In this document: positions 29,478-39,508 of the stretch, in pieces
How positions within the stretch are numbered: the stretch's first letter is position 1
Layout: each line of letters starts with the position of its first letter
NCBI GenBank assembly: GCA_937968015.1
Contig: CALBSO010000085.1
Location: forward strand, 1 to 64,000
Source: an uncultured Thermomicrobia bacterium
Lineage (GTDB): Bacteria; Chloroflexota; Chloroflexia; Thermomicrobiales; JALYUS01
Reading direction: 5' to 3'
Length of the DNA: 64,000 nucleotides
Translations under genes and position numbers: made by a program
Notes under the pieces: generated by a model
Seen by the model: the letters and a program-made list of their open reading frames with translations, nothing else
Database searches by the model: none
Told to the model about the DNA's origin: nothing

Positions 29478-30443
29478 ATGCAACAGGCAACGACAGACGT
29501 GACGTATGACGCGACGAAGGGGGCCGCGGCGTTCCTGCCAGCGGGAACAACGCTCTCGATCGTCATTCCGGCATACAACGAAGCCGTCGGCATTCGCGCC
29601 GTCCTGAGCCGCATCTGCGGCGATTATCCGGACGCGGAAGTGATCGTCGTTGATGACGGCAGCACGGACGGCACGGGTGACCAACTACAAGGGCTCCCGG
29701 TGCGCGTGCTGCGCAGCCCGTACAATAAGGGCAACGGAGCCTCGGTCAAGGCGGGGATTCGCGCGGCGCGCGGAGACTACGTTCTTCTCCTCGATGCAGA
29801 TGGGCAACAGGAACCAGCGGACATCCGGAAACTGCTCATCCATACGGGCGTGTATGATCTGATTGTCGGCGCGCGGACGAAATCGTCGCAACAAAACCGG
29901 GTCCGCGCGCTCGGCAACGGGGCGTTGGAGCGGATGGCATCGTACCTCGCCGGGACGCGGATTCCTGACCTGACGAGCGGCTTCCGCGTCTTTCGGCGCG
30001 CGGTGATCCTCGAATTTATCCATCTCCTCCCGAACCGCTATTCATACCCGACGACGAGCACGCTCGCCTTTCTCAAGGCGGGGTATAACGTCACATTCGT
30101 GCCAATTGCCGCAAATAAGCGGCAAGGCGGAAAGAGCGGTCAGCGGTTGGTGCAGAATGGTGCGCGATTCATGCTCATAATCCTGCGGATGATCACCCTT
30201 TTCAGCCCGATGAAGATTTTCGCGCCAATTGCGTTCGTCATGTTCGTGCTTGGCGCTGCGTATGGTGCGTACACGACGGTCACGCAGGTTCATATCACGA
30301 ATTCGACGGTACTGCTCTGTTTGATGAGCATCATCATCTTCCTGATGGGGCTGATTTCGGAACAGATCGCCGCGTTGCGTTTCGAACGGGTCGAGCGCGG
30401 GAGCGATGATGACGCCTTGGGTCGCCCGCGGTCACCGGAGTAA
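29478..30443 (+). CDS. Family 2 glycosyltransferase, DPM1-like, with two TM helices
   Basis: This 321-residue protein has a GT-A domain of the dolichol-phosphate-mannose synthase type. SIVIPAYNEAVGI, VVDDGSTDGT, NKGNGASVKAG and LLDADGQQEP (the metal-binding DxD) lie in the first 120 residues. Two hydrophobic helices close the protein. It probably makes a polyprenyl-phosphate sugar for the GT39-type enzyme encoded three genes on. The stop overlaps the next start by one base (TAATG). Confidence 0.9.
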   Translation: MQQATTDVTYDATKGAAAFLPAGTTLSIVIPAYNEAVGIRAVLSRICGDYPDAEVIVVDDGSTDGTGDQLQGLPVRVLRSPYNKGNGASVKAGIRAARGDYVLLLDADGQQEPADIRKLLIHTGVYDLIVGARTKSSQQNRVRALGNGALERMASYLAGTRIPDLTSGFRVFRRAVILEFIHLLPNRYSYPTTSTLAFLKAGYNVTFVPIAANKRQGGKSGQRLVQNGARFMLIILRMITLFSPMKIFAPIAFVMFVLGAAYGAYTTVTQVHITNSTVLLCLMSIIIFLMGLISEQIAALRFERVERGSDDDALGRPRSPE

Positions 30444-31444
30444 TGCCTGTGCTCACGCGATCCACCTCCGTACAACTTCTCAGGCGATGGCTACCGCGTC
30501 TGCTCGGGGTCTCGTTATCGGTCGTTGCGGTCGCGGTCGTCGGGCCGCGTAATGTGATTGCCGGGCTGAGCGCGGCGAACCCGTGGCTCGTCGCGATCGC
30601 GGCGGTCGCGGTCTTCCCGCTGCTCGCGCCGAAAGCGCGGCGCTGGCAAATCGTTCTCACCGACTTCGGGATCGCATTGCCGTGGCGCGACGCGTTTCGC
30701 TTTTACGCCATCGGCCTTTGGGCGGCCATCGTCACGCCCGGTCAGTTAGGCGACGGCCTGAAGGCATGGTATGTCCAGAGCCGGGGCGGCAATCTCGCGC
30801 CCGCGCTCGCGAGCGTGATCGTGGACCGCCTATTTGATGTCTTGATGCTGCTCTGCGCGGCTTCCGTCGGTCTGGCAATCTACGGCGCGGCGTTTGGGGC
30901 ACAGTTTCTGCTCGTCGGTGTACTCACGATCGTTACGTTGGCAGGTATCGGAGCCGCCGCACGCCCCTCGGTACGGCGACGGGCCGCAACGCTCCTTCCC
31001 TCCGCATTCCGCCAGCGGATCGGGCGACTCCGGTGGGTTGCCGCCGTGCAGGGCGCGCATCTTTCCGGCGCCAGCCTGTTGCGCGCGCTCGGCTGGTCGG
31101 TCGTGTCGTTCGCGGCGACGCTGGCGCGTATCTATCTCTGCTTCCGCGCGGTTGATGTCCGCTTGCCGCTCGGGACCTTTATCGCCGTCGTCGGCCTCTC
31201 ATCGCTTGCCGGGCTGCTCTCCGTCAGTGGTATCGGCACGCGGGACTGGGCGCTGATCGCCCTGCTTGGCCGGGAGGGGTTCGGCCACGACACGGCCCTC
31301 GCCGCGTCGTTCCTCATCCTTTTCCTCAATCTGACCAACATCGTCCCCGGTTTGATTGCGTGGTATCGCGATCCGGTGCCCATGCGGAAGCGAATGGAGG
31401 CGGAGCCGCGCGACATGCTCGCGACGCCGGGGGCGACGCCATGA
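30443..31444 (+). CDS. UPF0104 / LPG_synthase_TM family membrane protein
   Basis: This 333-residue protein has about seven to eight hydrophobic helices and the RRW(Q)IVL, RFYAIGLWAAIVTPGQLGDGLKAWYV and GLSSLAGLLSVSGIGTRDWALI elements of the UPF0104 family. Each is quoted here as a landmark. Members include flippases and transferases in glycolipid and phospholipid pathways. Here it may flip or modify the lipid-linked sugar made by the preceding GT2. The stop overlaps the next start as ATGA. Confidence 0.85.
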   Translation: MPVLTRSTSVQLLRRWLPRLLGVSLSVVAVAVVGPRNVIAGLSAANPWLVAIAAVAVFPLLAPKARRWQIVLTDFGIALPWRDAFRFYAIGLWAAIVTPGQLGDGLKAWYVQSRGGNLAPALASVIVDRLFDVLMLLCAASVGLAIYGAAFGAQFLLVGVLTIVTLAGIGAAARPSVRRRAATLLPSAFRQRIGRLRWVAAVQGAHLSGASLLRALGWSVVSFAATLARIYLCFRAVDVRLPLGTFIAVVGLSSLAGLLSVSGIGTRDWALIALLGREGFGHDTALAASFLILFLNLTNIVPGLIAWYRDPVPMRKRMEAEPRDMLATPGATP

Positions 31445-34400
31445 CCGAGAAATCCTTCGCGCGCACCACGTTTTGCCGACTGATCGTGTGGGGTTCCTTT
31501 GTCACGCTCGGCCTGGTCGGCGTCGCGCGGACGGGGTTGACGGCCGGGCCGGTGGGCGGCGCCTTCGCAACGGCACAGAGTATCGCCGAACAAGGGACGA
31601 TCGCGGTGGATGGGAACACGGCGATGATCGGCAGCCTCGATGCACCGTCATCGGGCCTTGCGTATGCCGCCAGCCACTTCGTGGCTTCGGCGGATCCCGG
31701 CGCGGCGCTGCTCGCGGTCCCCGCCGCTTGGATCGGTATCCCGTTGGCGGATGGACTGCACCACCCGGATGCGGCCGTGCTGTTGGTTGGTGTGATGGCG
31801 GTGCTGTTGCTGCTGCTGACGGCGGCGGCGATCGCGTGGGCAGGCGTGCGGCTTGGATTATCGCCGCTCCTTGCCCTGCTTGGCGGCACATGCGGCGTTG
31901 GCACACTGCTCTTTCCGGTTGGCGTGCTGTCGAATGCGGTAGTGCTGTTCGCGCTTGCGGCCTTGCTCCTTGTGCTGGTCTTCACGGACGGCGCGGACAG
32001 CCGCGTCGAAGAAGGCTGGACGCCGCACGGTCGGCTGACGCTCGCCGGTCTCTTGCTCGGTTGTTTGCCGTTCGCCGCGTGGTATGGGTGGATCGCGGCT
32101 GGTTGCGTCGGTCTCGCGCTCGTGGTGCAGGGTGGGCGGCAATGGTGGCGTCGCGTGCCGTGGCTGGCGCTTGGCGGCGGGTTTCCTGCGTCGCTGTTTC
32201 TCGTCTACAACACTGTCTGGTTCGGCCGCCCGTGGCGCGGCGCGTGGCTGTATGCGATCGGCGATCCGTGGCAAAGGACGGTGCGCGGGCGGTTCTTCGC
32301 GACGCCGATCACGAGTCTGCGGGCATCGCTCGGGTCGCTCGGTGAACTCGCGGTACGGCACCCGTTGCTCGTCGTCGGGTTGATGGGCCTCGCGCTTGGG
32401 CTGTACTTTGTACCGTGGCGGGCGCGGGCGACGACCGTGATGCTGTTTGTAACGCTCGCCATACCCGCGCTCCTCGATCGGCAACCGGCCGGTGTCGTCG
32501 CGGAAGAGCAGCCGACGCTCATCCTCGGCGCGTTTGCCGCGATTGGCTATCTGCTGCTCGTCGCGGTAGTCGCGCGCGAGCGGCCGCGGTTCGTGCCGGT
32601 GGTACTCGTTACGGCGGTCGCGGCGGTCGCTGCCGGTATCATAGTGAGCGTCGTGACCAAGGGTGCGGACCGGCCAGCCATCATCCCCATCGGCACGGAT
32701 GCGAGCACGTACGTTGCCCCCGTCGCGCTGTGTATTGGCGCGGTCGCCCTCCTTCTTGCGTCTGGTTTGCGTGTCCCACACATCCGCCGCGAGCGGATCG
32801 TGCCGATGAGCGGCGTGGCAGTCTTGCTCATATTGTCGCTGACCGGCTGCGGCGCCGCGAGTGGCACGAGCGCTGACACCGTGAGCGCGGTGCCGAATTT
32901 GTTGCCCCCCGTCGCGACGCGGCTCGCCGCCGGTACGATCACCCCTCTCTGGATGCTCGACGCGAATGCCCGCATCGCGCCCGATGGCACGACCCTGACG
33001 GCGGTGAATGCGGCTGGCGTGGCGACCTCCCCGCATATGCCGGTGCAGCAAGGTGATGCGTACCGCCTCTCCGCGCACATCGTACTCGCACATGGCGGGG
33101 CGGGTGCGATCTCCGTCCGCGTGCGATGGTCGGATCAGATGTTGCGTCCGCTTGCGGAGAGCGACATGTCGCTCGCGGTCGGTGTGCCAAGCCAGGTGAG
33201 CGCCGCGCCAGCCGGTGCGGCCTATGCCAGCGTCGCCCTTGCCCTACCACCGGGCGCGCTCGTTGACATGGTCCATTTCCAACCACTCGACGGTGGGCGT
33301 CTCGATGCGCTGCCGAATTACGCCAAAGCCGCGCTGGCGTTCTCGTTCGATTTTGAAACGGCGATGGGTGGGCTGATTCACACGCGCGGCGGGCTGACCG
33401 ACCACGATGTGGTGGATGCGGAGGCGCGCGGGATGGCGATGCGCGATGGCGCGAACTTCCTGCGGCAACTGTTCGCGGCGTACGACACGCGTGCAACATT
33501 CTACGTCAACGGATATAACTTCCTCACCGGCAATACCCTGCGCCGCCAGTTTGTCGGTAATCCGATCTACACCCGGTACAACGCAATCACGGCAGGCTTC
33601 GCGTCCGACTATTGGGCGACGCATCCGTGGTACGGCGATGACCCGTTCGGGACGGAGCAGACGAATCCCGCGTGGTACTTCGGCTCCTTGACAAAGCAGT
33701 TGGCCGAGGACGGGCACGATATTGAGTCGCATACCTTTGGGCACCTCTTTCTTCACGCGGGCATTACCCCGCAACAACTCGATGATGACCTTACCGCGTG
33801 GGACGTCGTCGCGAGGGAGAACGGCTTTGCACCCGCGCACTCATTCGCCTTTCCGTGGCGTGCCTCGAACAGTTTGACGGCGGAATACTATGCGGTGCTC
33901 GCGAAGCACGGCCTCACCAATGTGACACGGTACTATGATCTGAAGCCGGGGACGTACGAGTTCCAATCCGTGCCTGCGTACCCCCGGATGCGCGTCATGC
34001 CCGATCAGGAACTCCTTGACCGACAAGGGGATGAAGCATCGGCGCAACGCGGGATAGATATGACGCTCGCGACGGGCGGCGTCTTCTCCTTGTGGGCGCA
34101 CCCGGAGAATATCGCGACACCGGGGGCGCAAGCGATCTGGGGCCGCGTCGTCGCGTACGCCGCCGACCGCCGGTCACTCGGTCTCTGGGTCGCGCCAGTC
34201 ACGACGATTACCGACTTCGTGGACGCGCGCGCGCAGTTGCGTGTGTCGAGCATGCGCATCGGCTCCACGACGATACTCACGGTGCGCGATGATGGGCAGA
34301 CCGGCTGCAATGATGCGACGGTGACGTTGCCCGGCGTGCCGAAACAAGTCGCGTGGACGGGCGGATCGGGCGCGCGGGACATCAATGGCGCGCAGATCCG

Positions 34401-34455
34401 CGTCGGTAACATCCGGCCCGGCGAGGCGATCACCATTGAAGTGCGCTACTCGTGA
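31441..34455 (+). CDS. Multi-pass membrane protein fused to a polysaccharide deacetylase-like domain
   Basis: This 1004-residue protein starts at the ATG overlapping the previous stop. Residues up to about 480 form a dozen or so hydrophobic helices like a membrane glycosyltransferase or mannosyltransferase. A short lipoprotein-like LTGCGAA stretch follows. A beta-rich middle part is next. From about residue 620 a NodB-type domain contains AFSFDFET (first metal motif region), ESHTFGHLF (His-x3-His motif) and FAFPWRASNS, then a final beta domain. The deacetylase would act outside the membrane on a nascent or surface glycan. The canonical TFDDGP is altered to SFDFET, so activity is uncertain. 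Confidence 0.8.
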   Translation: MTEKSFARTTFCRLIVWGSFVTLGLVGVARTGLTAGPVGGAFATAQSIAEQGTIAVDGNTAMIGSLDAPSSGLAYAASHFVASADPGAALLAVPAAWIGIPLADGLHHPDAAVLLVGVMAVLLLLLTAAAIAWAGVRLGLSPLLALLGGTCGVGTLLFPVGVLSNAVVLFALAALLLVLVFTDGADSRVEEGWTPHGRLTLAGLLLGCLPFAAWYGWIAAGCVGLALVVQGGRQWWRRVPWLALGGGFPASLFLVYNTVWFGRPWRGAWLYAIGDPWQRTVRGRFFATPITSLRASLGSLGELAVRHPLLVVGLMGLALGLYFVPWRARATTVMLFVTLAIPALLDRQPAGVVAEEQPTLILGAFAAIGYLLLVAVVARERPRFVPVVLVTAVAAVAAGIIVSVVTKGADRPAIIPIGTDASTYVAPVALCIGAVALLLASGLRVPHIRRERIVPMSGVAVLLILSLTGCGAASGTSADTVSAVPNLLPPVATRLAAGTITPLWMLDANARIAPDGTTLTAVNAAGVATSPHMPVQQGDAYRLSAHIVLAHGGAGAISVRVRWSDQMLRPLAESDMSLAVGVPSQVSAAPAGAAYASVALALPPGALVDMVHFQPLDGGRLDALPNYAKAALAFSFDFETAMGGLIHTRGGLTDHDVVDAEARGMAMRDGANFLRQLFAAYDTRATFYVNGYNFLTGNTLRRQFVGNPIYTRYNAITAGFASDYWATHPWYGDDPFGTEQTNPAWYFGSLTKQLAEDGHDIESHTFGHLFLHAGITPQQLDDDLTAWDVVARENGFAPAHSFAFPWRASNSLTAEYYAVLAKHGLTNVTRYYDLKPGTYEFQSVPAYPRMRVMPDQELLDRQGDEASAQRGIDMTLATGGVFSLWAHPENIATPGAQAIWGRVVAYAADRRSLGLWVAPVTTITDFVDARAQLRVSSMRIGSTTILTVRDDGQTGCNDATVTLPGVPKQVAWTGGSGARDINGAQIRVGNIRPGEAITIEVRYS

Positions 34456-36908
34456 GCGGGGTGGCGATGCGTCCACGTCTTCCAACCATGCCACATGCGC
34501 GAGCGTTCTGGGCGACATGGTGGCGGCAGTGGCGCGGTGTCGTTCGTCAGTCTGCGATCGCTATCGCGGTCGCGATTATCGCGTATCTCTCCTGTTTCCC
34601 CATCGCGCGGCCTGTGACGCTCGATGTCGGGCGCTTTCCTGACCGTCTGGTGATTGCTGGGTTCAACGGTGACGAGCGCGACAACGGCGTGACCTATCGC
34701 TGGACGCGCACGACGGCGACGATCGCAATTCCCGGCTATGGCGGCGTGCGGGAGGCGCATATTGAGGTCGTGGCCCGCAATGGCCGCGGCGCGCGCATTG
34801 AGACGCCCTTCACCGTTGATGTCGGTGGCGACCCGGCGACGGTCGGTGCGATCGAGCAATTCACCTCTGTTCTCGCGGACCTGCACGCTTCCGGCATTTC
34901 ATCGAATCTCACGGTGCGATTGCACGCGAATCGGTATGTACCAAATAACGGCGATCCGCGCGTGCTCGGTGTCCAGGTGGATCAACTACGAGTGGAACCG
35001 GTGAGAACGTCGTGGTGGGCAGGCGCCCTCGGCGGCTGGCCGTGGGCGCTCCGGCTCGCGTTGTTTGCGCTCGTGATCGCGCTGGTCGTTCCGATGCCGT
35101 GGAGTGGGGCGCTGGGTGGTGGGTGCGCGGCGATCGTTGCGCTCGCCGCCGTAGCGGCGCCGGAGAGCCGGTTTATCCTGCCGCCACTCCTTTTGCCGGG
35201 CGCGGTGGCGATTGTCACGCTCGGTGCGGCGTGTCGGTGGCGTGCGACGGCGTCATGCATCGGTGCGGCTTGGAACGCCCTCGATCAGCGAGCGGTTGCG
35301 CGGGCGGTCATCGGAACGCTCGTCGTCGCGTATGCGGTCGTTACGCTCGCGGTCATCCGACACGTTGATTTCATTGGCCACGCCGACTATGCGGACAACG
35401 CGGTGCGAGCACGGAACATCGTGCGCGGCAACGGTGACGTGATTGATTATGTCCCACAGTTTTATCAGCAATTTCCCGCGATCGTGCATCATGCCGAGAC
35501 CTGGCCACCGCTGCAAGTCTGGATGATCGCGGTGGTCTTCCGCGTACTCGGCGTCTCGACGGTGATTGCCAAACTGCCGAATGTCACTGTGATGGCGCTG
35601 CTCCTTTGGTTCATCGCCGTGGCCGGGGCGTGGCGCTGGAGCCGACGTGTCGGCATATTTGCCGCGCTCTTCCTTGCCACCACGCCGCTCTTCTTCGAGG
35701 ATACGCTCTTTCCGGTCAACGATCTCGTCTTCACACTGCTGTTTACCGTCTTCGTCGTCGCGCTGTACCGCGCATGGTGCAAGCCGCACGCCGCGATACT
35801 CGCGTCCGCCGATACGAGACGATGGCGCGCGTCGCTGCCTGATCTCATCGTCGGCGCGAGTGCGGGGTTCTTGCTCCTCGCGAAGCCAAGCGGCTTTGTC
35901 CTGATCGTCGGGGCAACGATCGCCACGTTGCTGGTGGCGCGCCGCGCAGACGGGCGGATGCGATGGCGTGGCGCGGGCATTGCCGCCGCGACCGCGCTCG
36001 TCGTCTATGCGCCGTGGGCGATCCGCAACCTCGTCACCTTCGGGTCGCCATTCCATTCGACGGAATCCCTGGATGCCTGGGTGCTGAAGTATGATCCGAG
36101 GCAGCCGGTTGAGGGCATCTATAGCGTCTTCTGGGGTCGCGACCTGCCGCATCCGCGCCTGCTCGTCGGATACGGCTACGATCACTTTCTCACGGTGCAA
36201 GGGCAACAATTCACCCACCTCTGGACGGACCTCACCACTGGCGTGTTGTTTCCGCACATGTTGATCCCCTTCATACTGCTCGGGCTAATCGTCGGGGCAT
36301 CGCGGCGGTCGGGTTTCGGACTGATCCTCGCGGGCGCGTTCGCGCCGTATCTGCTGTTTGTCCTCCTCTATTGGCATTACGAGAGCCGCTACTTTCTCGT
36401 CATCGTGCCGTGGCTGCTGCTCTATGCCGCGTCCGGGATCGAGTGGACATACGATGCGCTCGTCACCTGGTTCGCGGGGATGTGGCAGCGCGCGCTGGCG
36501 CCGATCCTCGCGGTCCTCTTGCTGCTCGTGGTTTTGATCCCGGCCGGCCGCGACATCGCGGTGCGGGCGGGGGCGCAGACGAGCGGCAATCAAATCGTCG
36601 CGGTATCTGACTGGTTGAAGGCGAACACGCCGCCGGAGGCGGTGATTATGACGCGCAACCCGTGGGAAGTATCGTGGCATAGCGAGCGCCGGACCGTCAT
36701 GCTTCCGCTCGGCAGCCTCGATGATGTCTATGCGGTGATGCGGCAGTACCATGTGACCTACCTGGAACTGGATCACCTCAACGATACGAGCATGTTGCGC
36801 GAGAGCCTGCAGCCACTCTATTCATTTAAGCCGATGCCGGGGATCACGCCACTCTACGATCCGGGCAATGACGCGTACCTCATCTTCGCGGTCGTGCCAC
36901 CCGCATGA
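34452..36908 (+). CDS. GT39-type membrane glycosyltransferase with extra N-terminal domain
   Basis: This 818-residue integral membrane protein begins with a GTG overlapping the preceding stop (ATG 15 bases later is an alternative). One N-terminal helix is followed by about 150 residues of predicted extracytoplasmic beta-rich sequence, then about a dozen helices. The transferase core shows HADYADNAVRARN (the acidic first-loop motif region), HHAETWPPLQVWM, VIAKLPNV and LLAKPSGFVL. GT39 relatives move a sugar from a polyprenyl phosphate donor to a protein or glycan outside the cell. The stop overlaps the next start by 4 bases. Confidence 0.82.
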   Translation: MSGVAMRPRLPTMPHARAFWATWWRQWRGVVRQSAIAIAVAIIAYLSCFPIARPVTLDVGRFPDRLVIAGFNGDERDNGVTYRWTRTTATIAIPGYGGVREAHIEVVARNGRGARIETPFTVDVGGDPATVGAIEQFTSVLADLHASGISSNLTVRLHANRYVPNNGDPRVLGVQVDQLRVEPVRTSWWAGALGGWPWALRLALFALVIALVVPMPWSGALGGGCAAIVALAAVAAPESRFILPPLLLPGAVAIVTLGAACRWRATASCIGAAWNALDQRAVARAVIGTLVVAYAVVTLAVIRHVDFIGHADYADNAVRARNIVRGNGDVIDYVPQFYQQFPAIVHHAETWPPLQVWMIAVVFRVLGVSTVIAKLPNVTVMALLLWFIAVAGAWRWSRRVGIFAALFLATTPLFFEDTLFPVNDLVFTLLFTVFVVALYRAWCKPHAAILASADTRRWRASLPDLIVGASAGFLLLAKPSGFVLIVGATIATLLVARRADGRMRWRGAGIAAATALVVYAPWAIRNLVTFGSPFHSTESLDAWVLKYDPRQPVEGIYSVFWGRDLPHPRLLVGYGYDHFLTVQGQQFTHLWTDLTTGVLFPHMLIPFILLGLIVGASRRSGFGLILAGAFAPYLLFVLLYWHYESRYFLVIVPWLLLYAASGIEWTYDALVTWFAGMWQRALAPILAVLLLLVVLIPAGRDIAVRAGAQTSGNQIVAVSDWLKANTPPEAVIMTRNPWEVSWHSERRTVMLPLGSLDDVYAVMRQYHVTYLELDHLNDTSMLRESLQPLYSFKPMPGITPLYDPGNDAYLIFAVVPPA

Positions 36909-38197
36909 GAGGAAGCAGCGTGCCTGAGGGACGGCTACGCGTCGTCATGCTCACGTCATCGTACCCGCTCTTCGCGGGGGACATGACCGCGCCCTTCATC
37001 GAGGAGATTGCCGCTGGCATCGCGGCGCGCGGGCACGAGGTCCATGTCGTGTTGCCGAATCATCCGCGCCTCAACCGGCCAGAGACGGAGAGGGGCGTTC
37101 ATCTGCATCCCTTCGCCGTGGCCCCGCTGCGGTCGTGGGGCGCGGCGTGGGGTTTTGCGGGATCGCTCGCGGGTGATGTTGCGCTGACCAAAGGGGCGGT
37201 TGCCATTGCACCGCTTGCCCTCACGAGTGCGGCCGTTGCGCTCTATCGCATCGTGCGGCAGGTGCGCGCGGACATCGTGCATGCGCATTGGGTAATTCCG
37301 AACGGGCCGCCCGCCGCGCTCGTCGCGAAGTACACGCGGGCGCCGCTCGTTGTCAGCCTGCATGGGTCGGACGTTTTTGTCGCCGAACAGGTGCGGCCCG
37401 CGCGTCTCGCTGCCGGGTGGGCATTCGGCATGGCAGAGGCGATGACGGCGTGTTCGAGTGATCTCGCCGACCGTGCGGCACGATTGGGCGCGGGCGCTGA
37501 TCGGACGACGATCGTGCCCTACGGTGTCAATGCCGCCCAATTCAAGCCCGTGGACGATGAGACGCGGGCAGCAGTACGGGCGTGGTATGGGTTGCCGCCG
37601 GAGACGCCGCTCTTGCTCTGTGCCGGGCGACTCGTCTATAAGAAAGGGTTCGCGGTGGCGGTGGACGCCCTCGCGCGCATCGCTGCGGTGCAGCCCACCG
37701 CGCGTTTGGTGATCGCCGGTGACGGGCCGCTCGACGCGGAGTTGCGCGCACAGGCGGCGCGGTTGGGCATCAGCGAGCGCGTGGTATTCGCGGGCCGCGT
37801 GGACCGGACACGGCATCCCTTGCTCGTCGGGGCGTGCGATCTCTACCTTCTCCCGTCGGTGCATGACCATCGCGGGAATGTGGACGGATTGCCGAACGCT
37901 CTCCTCGATGCGTTGGCGGCGGGGTGCGCGGTGATCGCGTCCGATGTGGCGGGTGTGCGCCTCGCTCTCCGCGATGGCGAGACGGGCCTACTGGTGCCGG
38001 AGCGGCAACCGGAGGCCCTGGCGGATGCGATGCTCGCACTCCTGCAGGACCCGGCACGCCGCATGCTGCTCGGCGCGGCGGCGCGGGCGGACGTCATGAG
38101 CCGCCTGACGTGGGGTCAGACGGCTACGGCATTCGAGCAGGTCTATTTCGAGGCACGCCACCATGTGCCGAGATGTGGGAAGGACGTTCGGGATTGA
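36905..38197 (+). CDS. Family 4 glycosyltransferase
   Basis: This 430-residue GT-B enzyme has the N-terminal VVMLTSSYPLFAGDMTAPFI, HAHWVIPNGPPA, and the C-terminal donor-site region with LLCAGRLVYKKGF, LVIAGDGPLDAEL and LPSVHDHRGNVDGLPNALLDA (quoted separately). The E-x7-E motif appears as GNVDGLPNALLDALAAG. It should add one sugar from a nucleotide donor on the cytoplasmic side. The stop overlaps the dehydrogenase start. Confidence 0.92.
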   Translation: MRGSSVPEGRLRVVMLTSSYPLFAGDMTAPFIEEIAAGIAARGHEVHVVLPNHPRLNRPETERGVHLHPFAVAPLRSWGAAWGFAGSLAGDVALTKGAVAIAPLALTSAAVALYRIVRQVRADIVHAHWVIPNGPPAALVAKYTRAPLVVSLHGSDVFVAEQVRPARLAAGWAFGMAEAMTACSSDLADRAARLGAGADRTTIVPYGVNAAQFKPVDDETRAAVRAWYGLPPETPLLLCAGRLVYKKGFAVAVDALARIAAVQPTARLVIAGDGPLDAELRAQAARLGISERVVFAGRVDRTRHPLLVGACDLYLLPSVHDHRGNVDGLPNALLDALAAGCAVIASDVAGVRLALRDGETGLLVPERQPEALADAMLALLQDPARRMLLGAAARADVMSRLTWGQTATAFEQVYFEARHHVPRCGKDVRD

Positions 38198-39504
38198 AGA
38201 ACGAAGGAACGGCGCCGACGGTCGGCATCATCGGACTCGGGTATGTCGGGCTTTCTTACGCGGTTGCGTTCGCCACGTCGGGATGCACGGTCGTGGGCTG
38301 TGATGTCCTCGCGGCGCGCACGGCGACGATCAATCGCGGCGAAAGCCCGTTGCCCGACATCCTGCCGGACGAGGCGGTCGCGGCCCAGGTCGCCGCAGGT
38401 CGTTTGATCGCGACGACGGAGGACGCGCTGCTCGCCGGGTGCGATGCGCTGATTATCGCCGTGCCGACACCAGTCAACGCGACGTACGACCCCGATCTCT
38501 CGATGGTGCGCGACGCCACCGACCGTGTCAGCAGAATATTGCGGAAAGGCCAACTGATCGTCCTCGAATGCACGACCTATCCGGGCACGACCGAGGAGAT
38601 CATCGTGCCGATGGTGGAGCGCAAGGGATTCACGATCGGTACGGACGTATTCGTTGCCTATTCACCGGAGCGGATTGACCCCGGCAACACGAACAGCCGG
38701 GGGTGGACGCTCGCGAACACACCGAAGGTCGTCGGCGGCTGCACGCAGGAATGCACCGCTCGCGCCGTCGCGCTCTATGAGCGCATGAGCGAAACGGTCA
38801 TCCCCGTCTCGTCGCCAAAAGTCGCGGAGATGGAGAAGTTGGTCGAGAATGTTTTCCGGGTCGTCAATATCGCCCTCGTGGACGAACTCGCGCTCCTGTG
38901 CGACCGGATGGACCTCGACATTTGGGAAGTGCTCGACGCGGCGGCGACGAAACCGTACGGTTTCATGCGCTTTTCTCCGGGGCCCGGCCTCGGTGGGCAT
39001 TGCATCCCGGTGGACCCGCTCTATCTGACGTGGAAGGCGAAGGCGTACGATTTCCCAACGCGCTTCATCGAACTCGCTGTCGAGATTGACCGCCGCATGC
39101 CATATCACGTTCGCGATCTCGTTGTTCGCGCACTCAATGGGCAGCGGAAAAGCGTCAATGGCAGCCGCATCCTCCTGATTGGCGTCGCGTACAAGCCCGA
39201 TGTCGCGGACACGCGAGAGACGCCCGCCGCTATGCTCTGGCGGTTGCTCAATGATGACGGCGCGGTCGTCTGCTACCATGATCCGTATGTGCCGACCTTC
39301 CGTGCGCCGGACGGCGAAATCCATGCCTCGACGACGCTGACCGACGAACTGTTGCGCGCGGTGGATTGCGTTGTGATCGTCACGAACCATTCCGACGTGG
39401 ATTATGCGCGCATCGTCGCGCGGACCGCGGCGATCGTGGATACACGGAATCAGACCCGCGACATCGAGGCGAGCGAGGGCAGCGCCGCGATCACGCGGCT
39501 GTAG
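38194..39504 (+). CDS. Nucleotide-sugar dehydrogenase, WecC/UDP-glucose dehydrogenase family
   Basis: This 436-residue protein oxidises a UDP-hexose or UDP-HexNAc to its uronic acid using two NAD+. GIIGLGYVGLSYAVAF is the first NAD site, followed by the TPVN turn and ECTTYPGTTEEI. The catalytic cysteine is in GPGLGGHCIPVDP, with GVAYKPDVADTRE in the second domain. It fits the UDP-N-acetylmannosaminuronate group slightly better than UDP-glucose dehydrogenase, but I cannot settle which. The TTG at 38194 gives the 4-base overlap seen through this operon and GGGAAGGA upstream. Confidence 0.9.
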   Translation: MKNEGTAPTVGIIGLGYVGLSYAVAFATSGCTVVGCDVLAARTATINRGESPLPDILPDEAVAAQVAAGRLIATTEDALLAGCDALIIAVPTPVNATYDPDLSMVRDATDRVSRILRKGQLIVLECTTYPGTTEEIIVPMVERKGFTIGTDVFVAYSPERIDPGNTNSRGWTLANTPKVVGGCTQECTARAVALYERMSETVIPVSSPKVAEMEKLVENVFRVVNIALVDELALLCDRMDLDIWEVLDAAATKPYGFMRFSPGPGLGGHCIPVDPLYLTWKAKAYDFPTRFIELAVEIDRRMPYHVRDLVVRALNGQRKSVNGSRILLIGVAYKPDVADTRETPAAMLWRLLNDDGAVVCYHDPYVPTFRAPDGEIHASTTLTDELLRAVDCVVIVTNHSDVDYARIVARTAAIVDTRNQTRDIEASEGSAAITRL

Positions 39505-39508
39505 TGGC

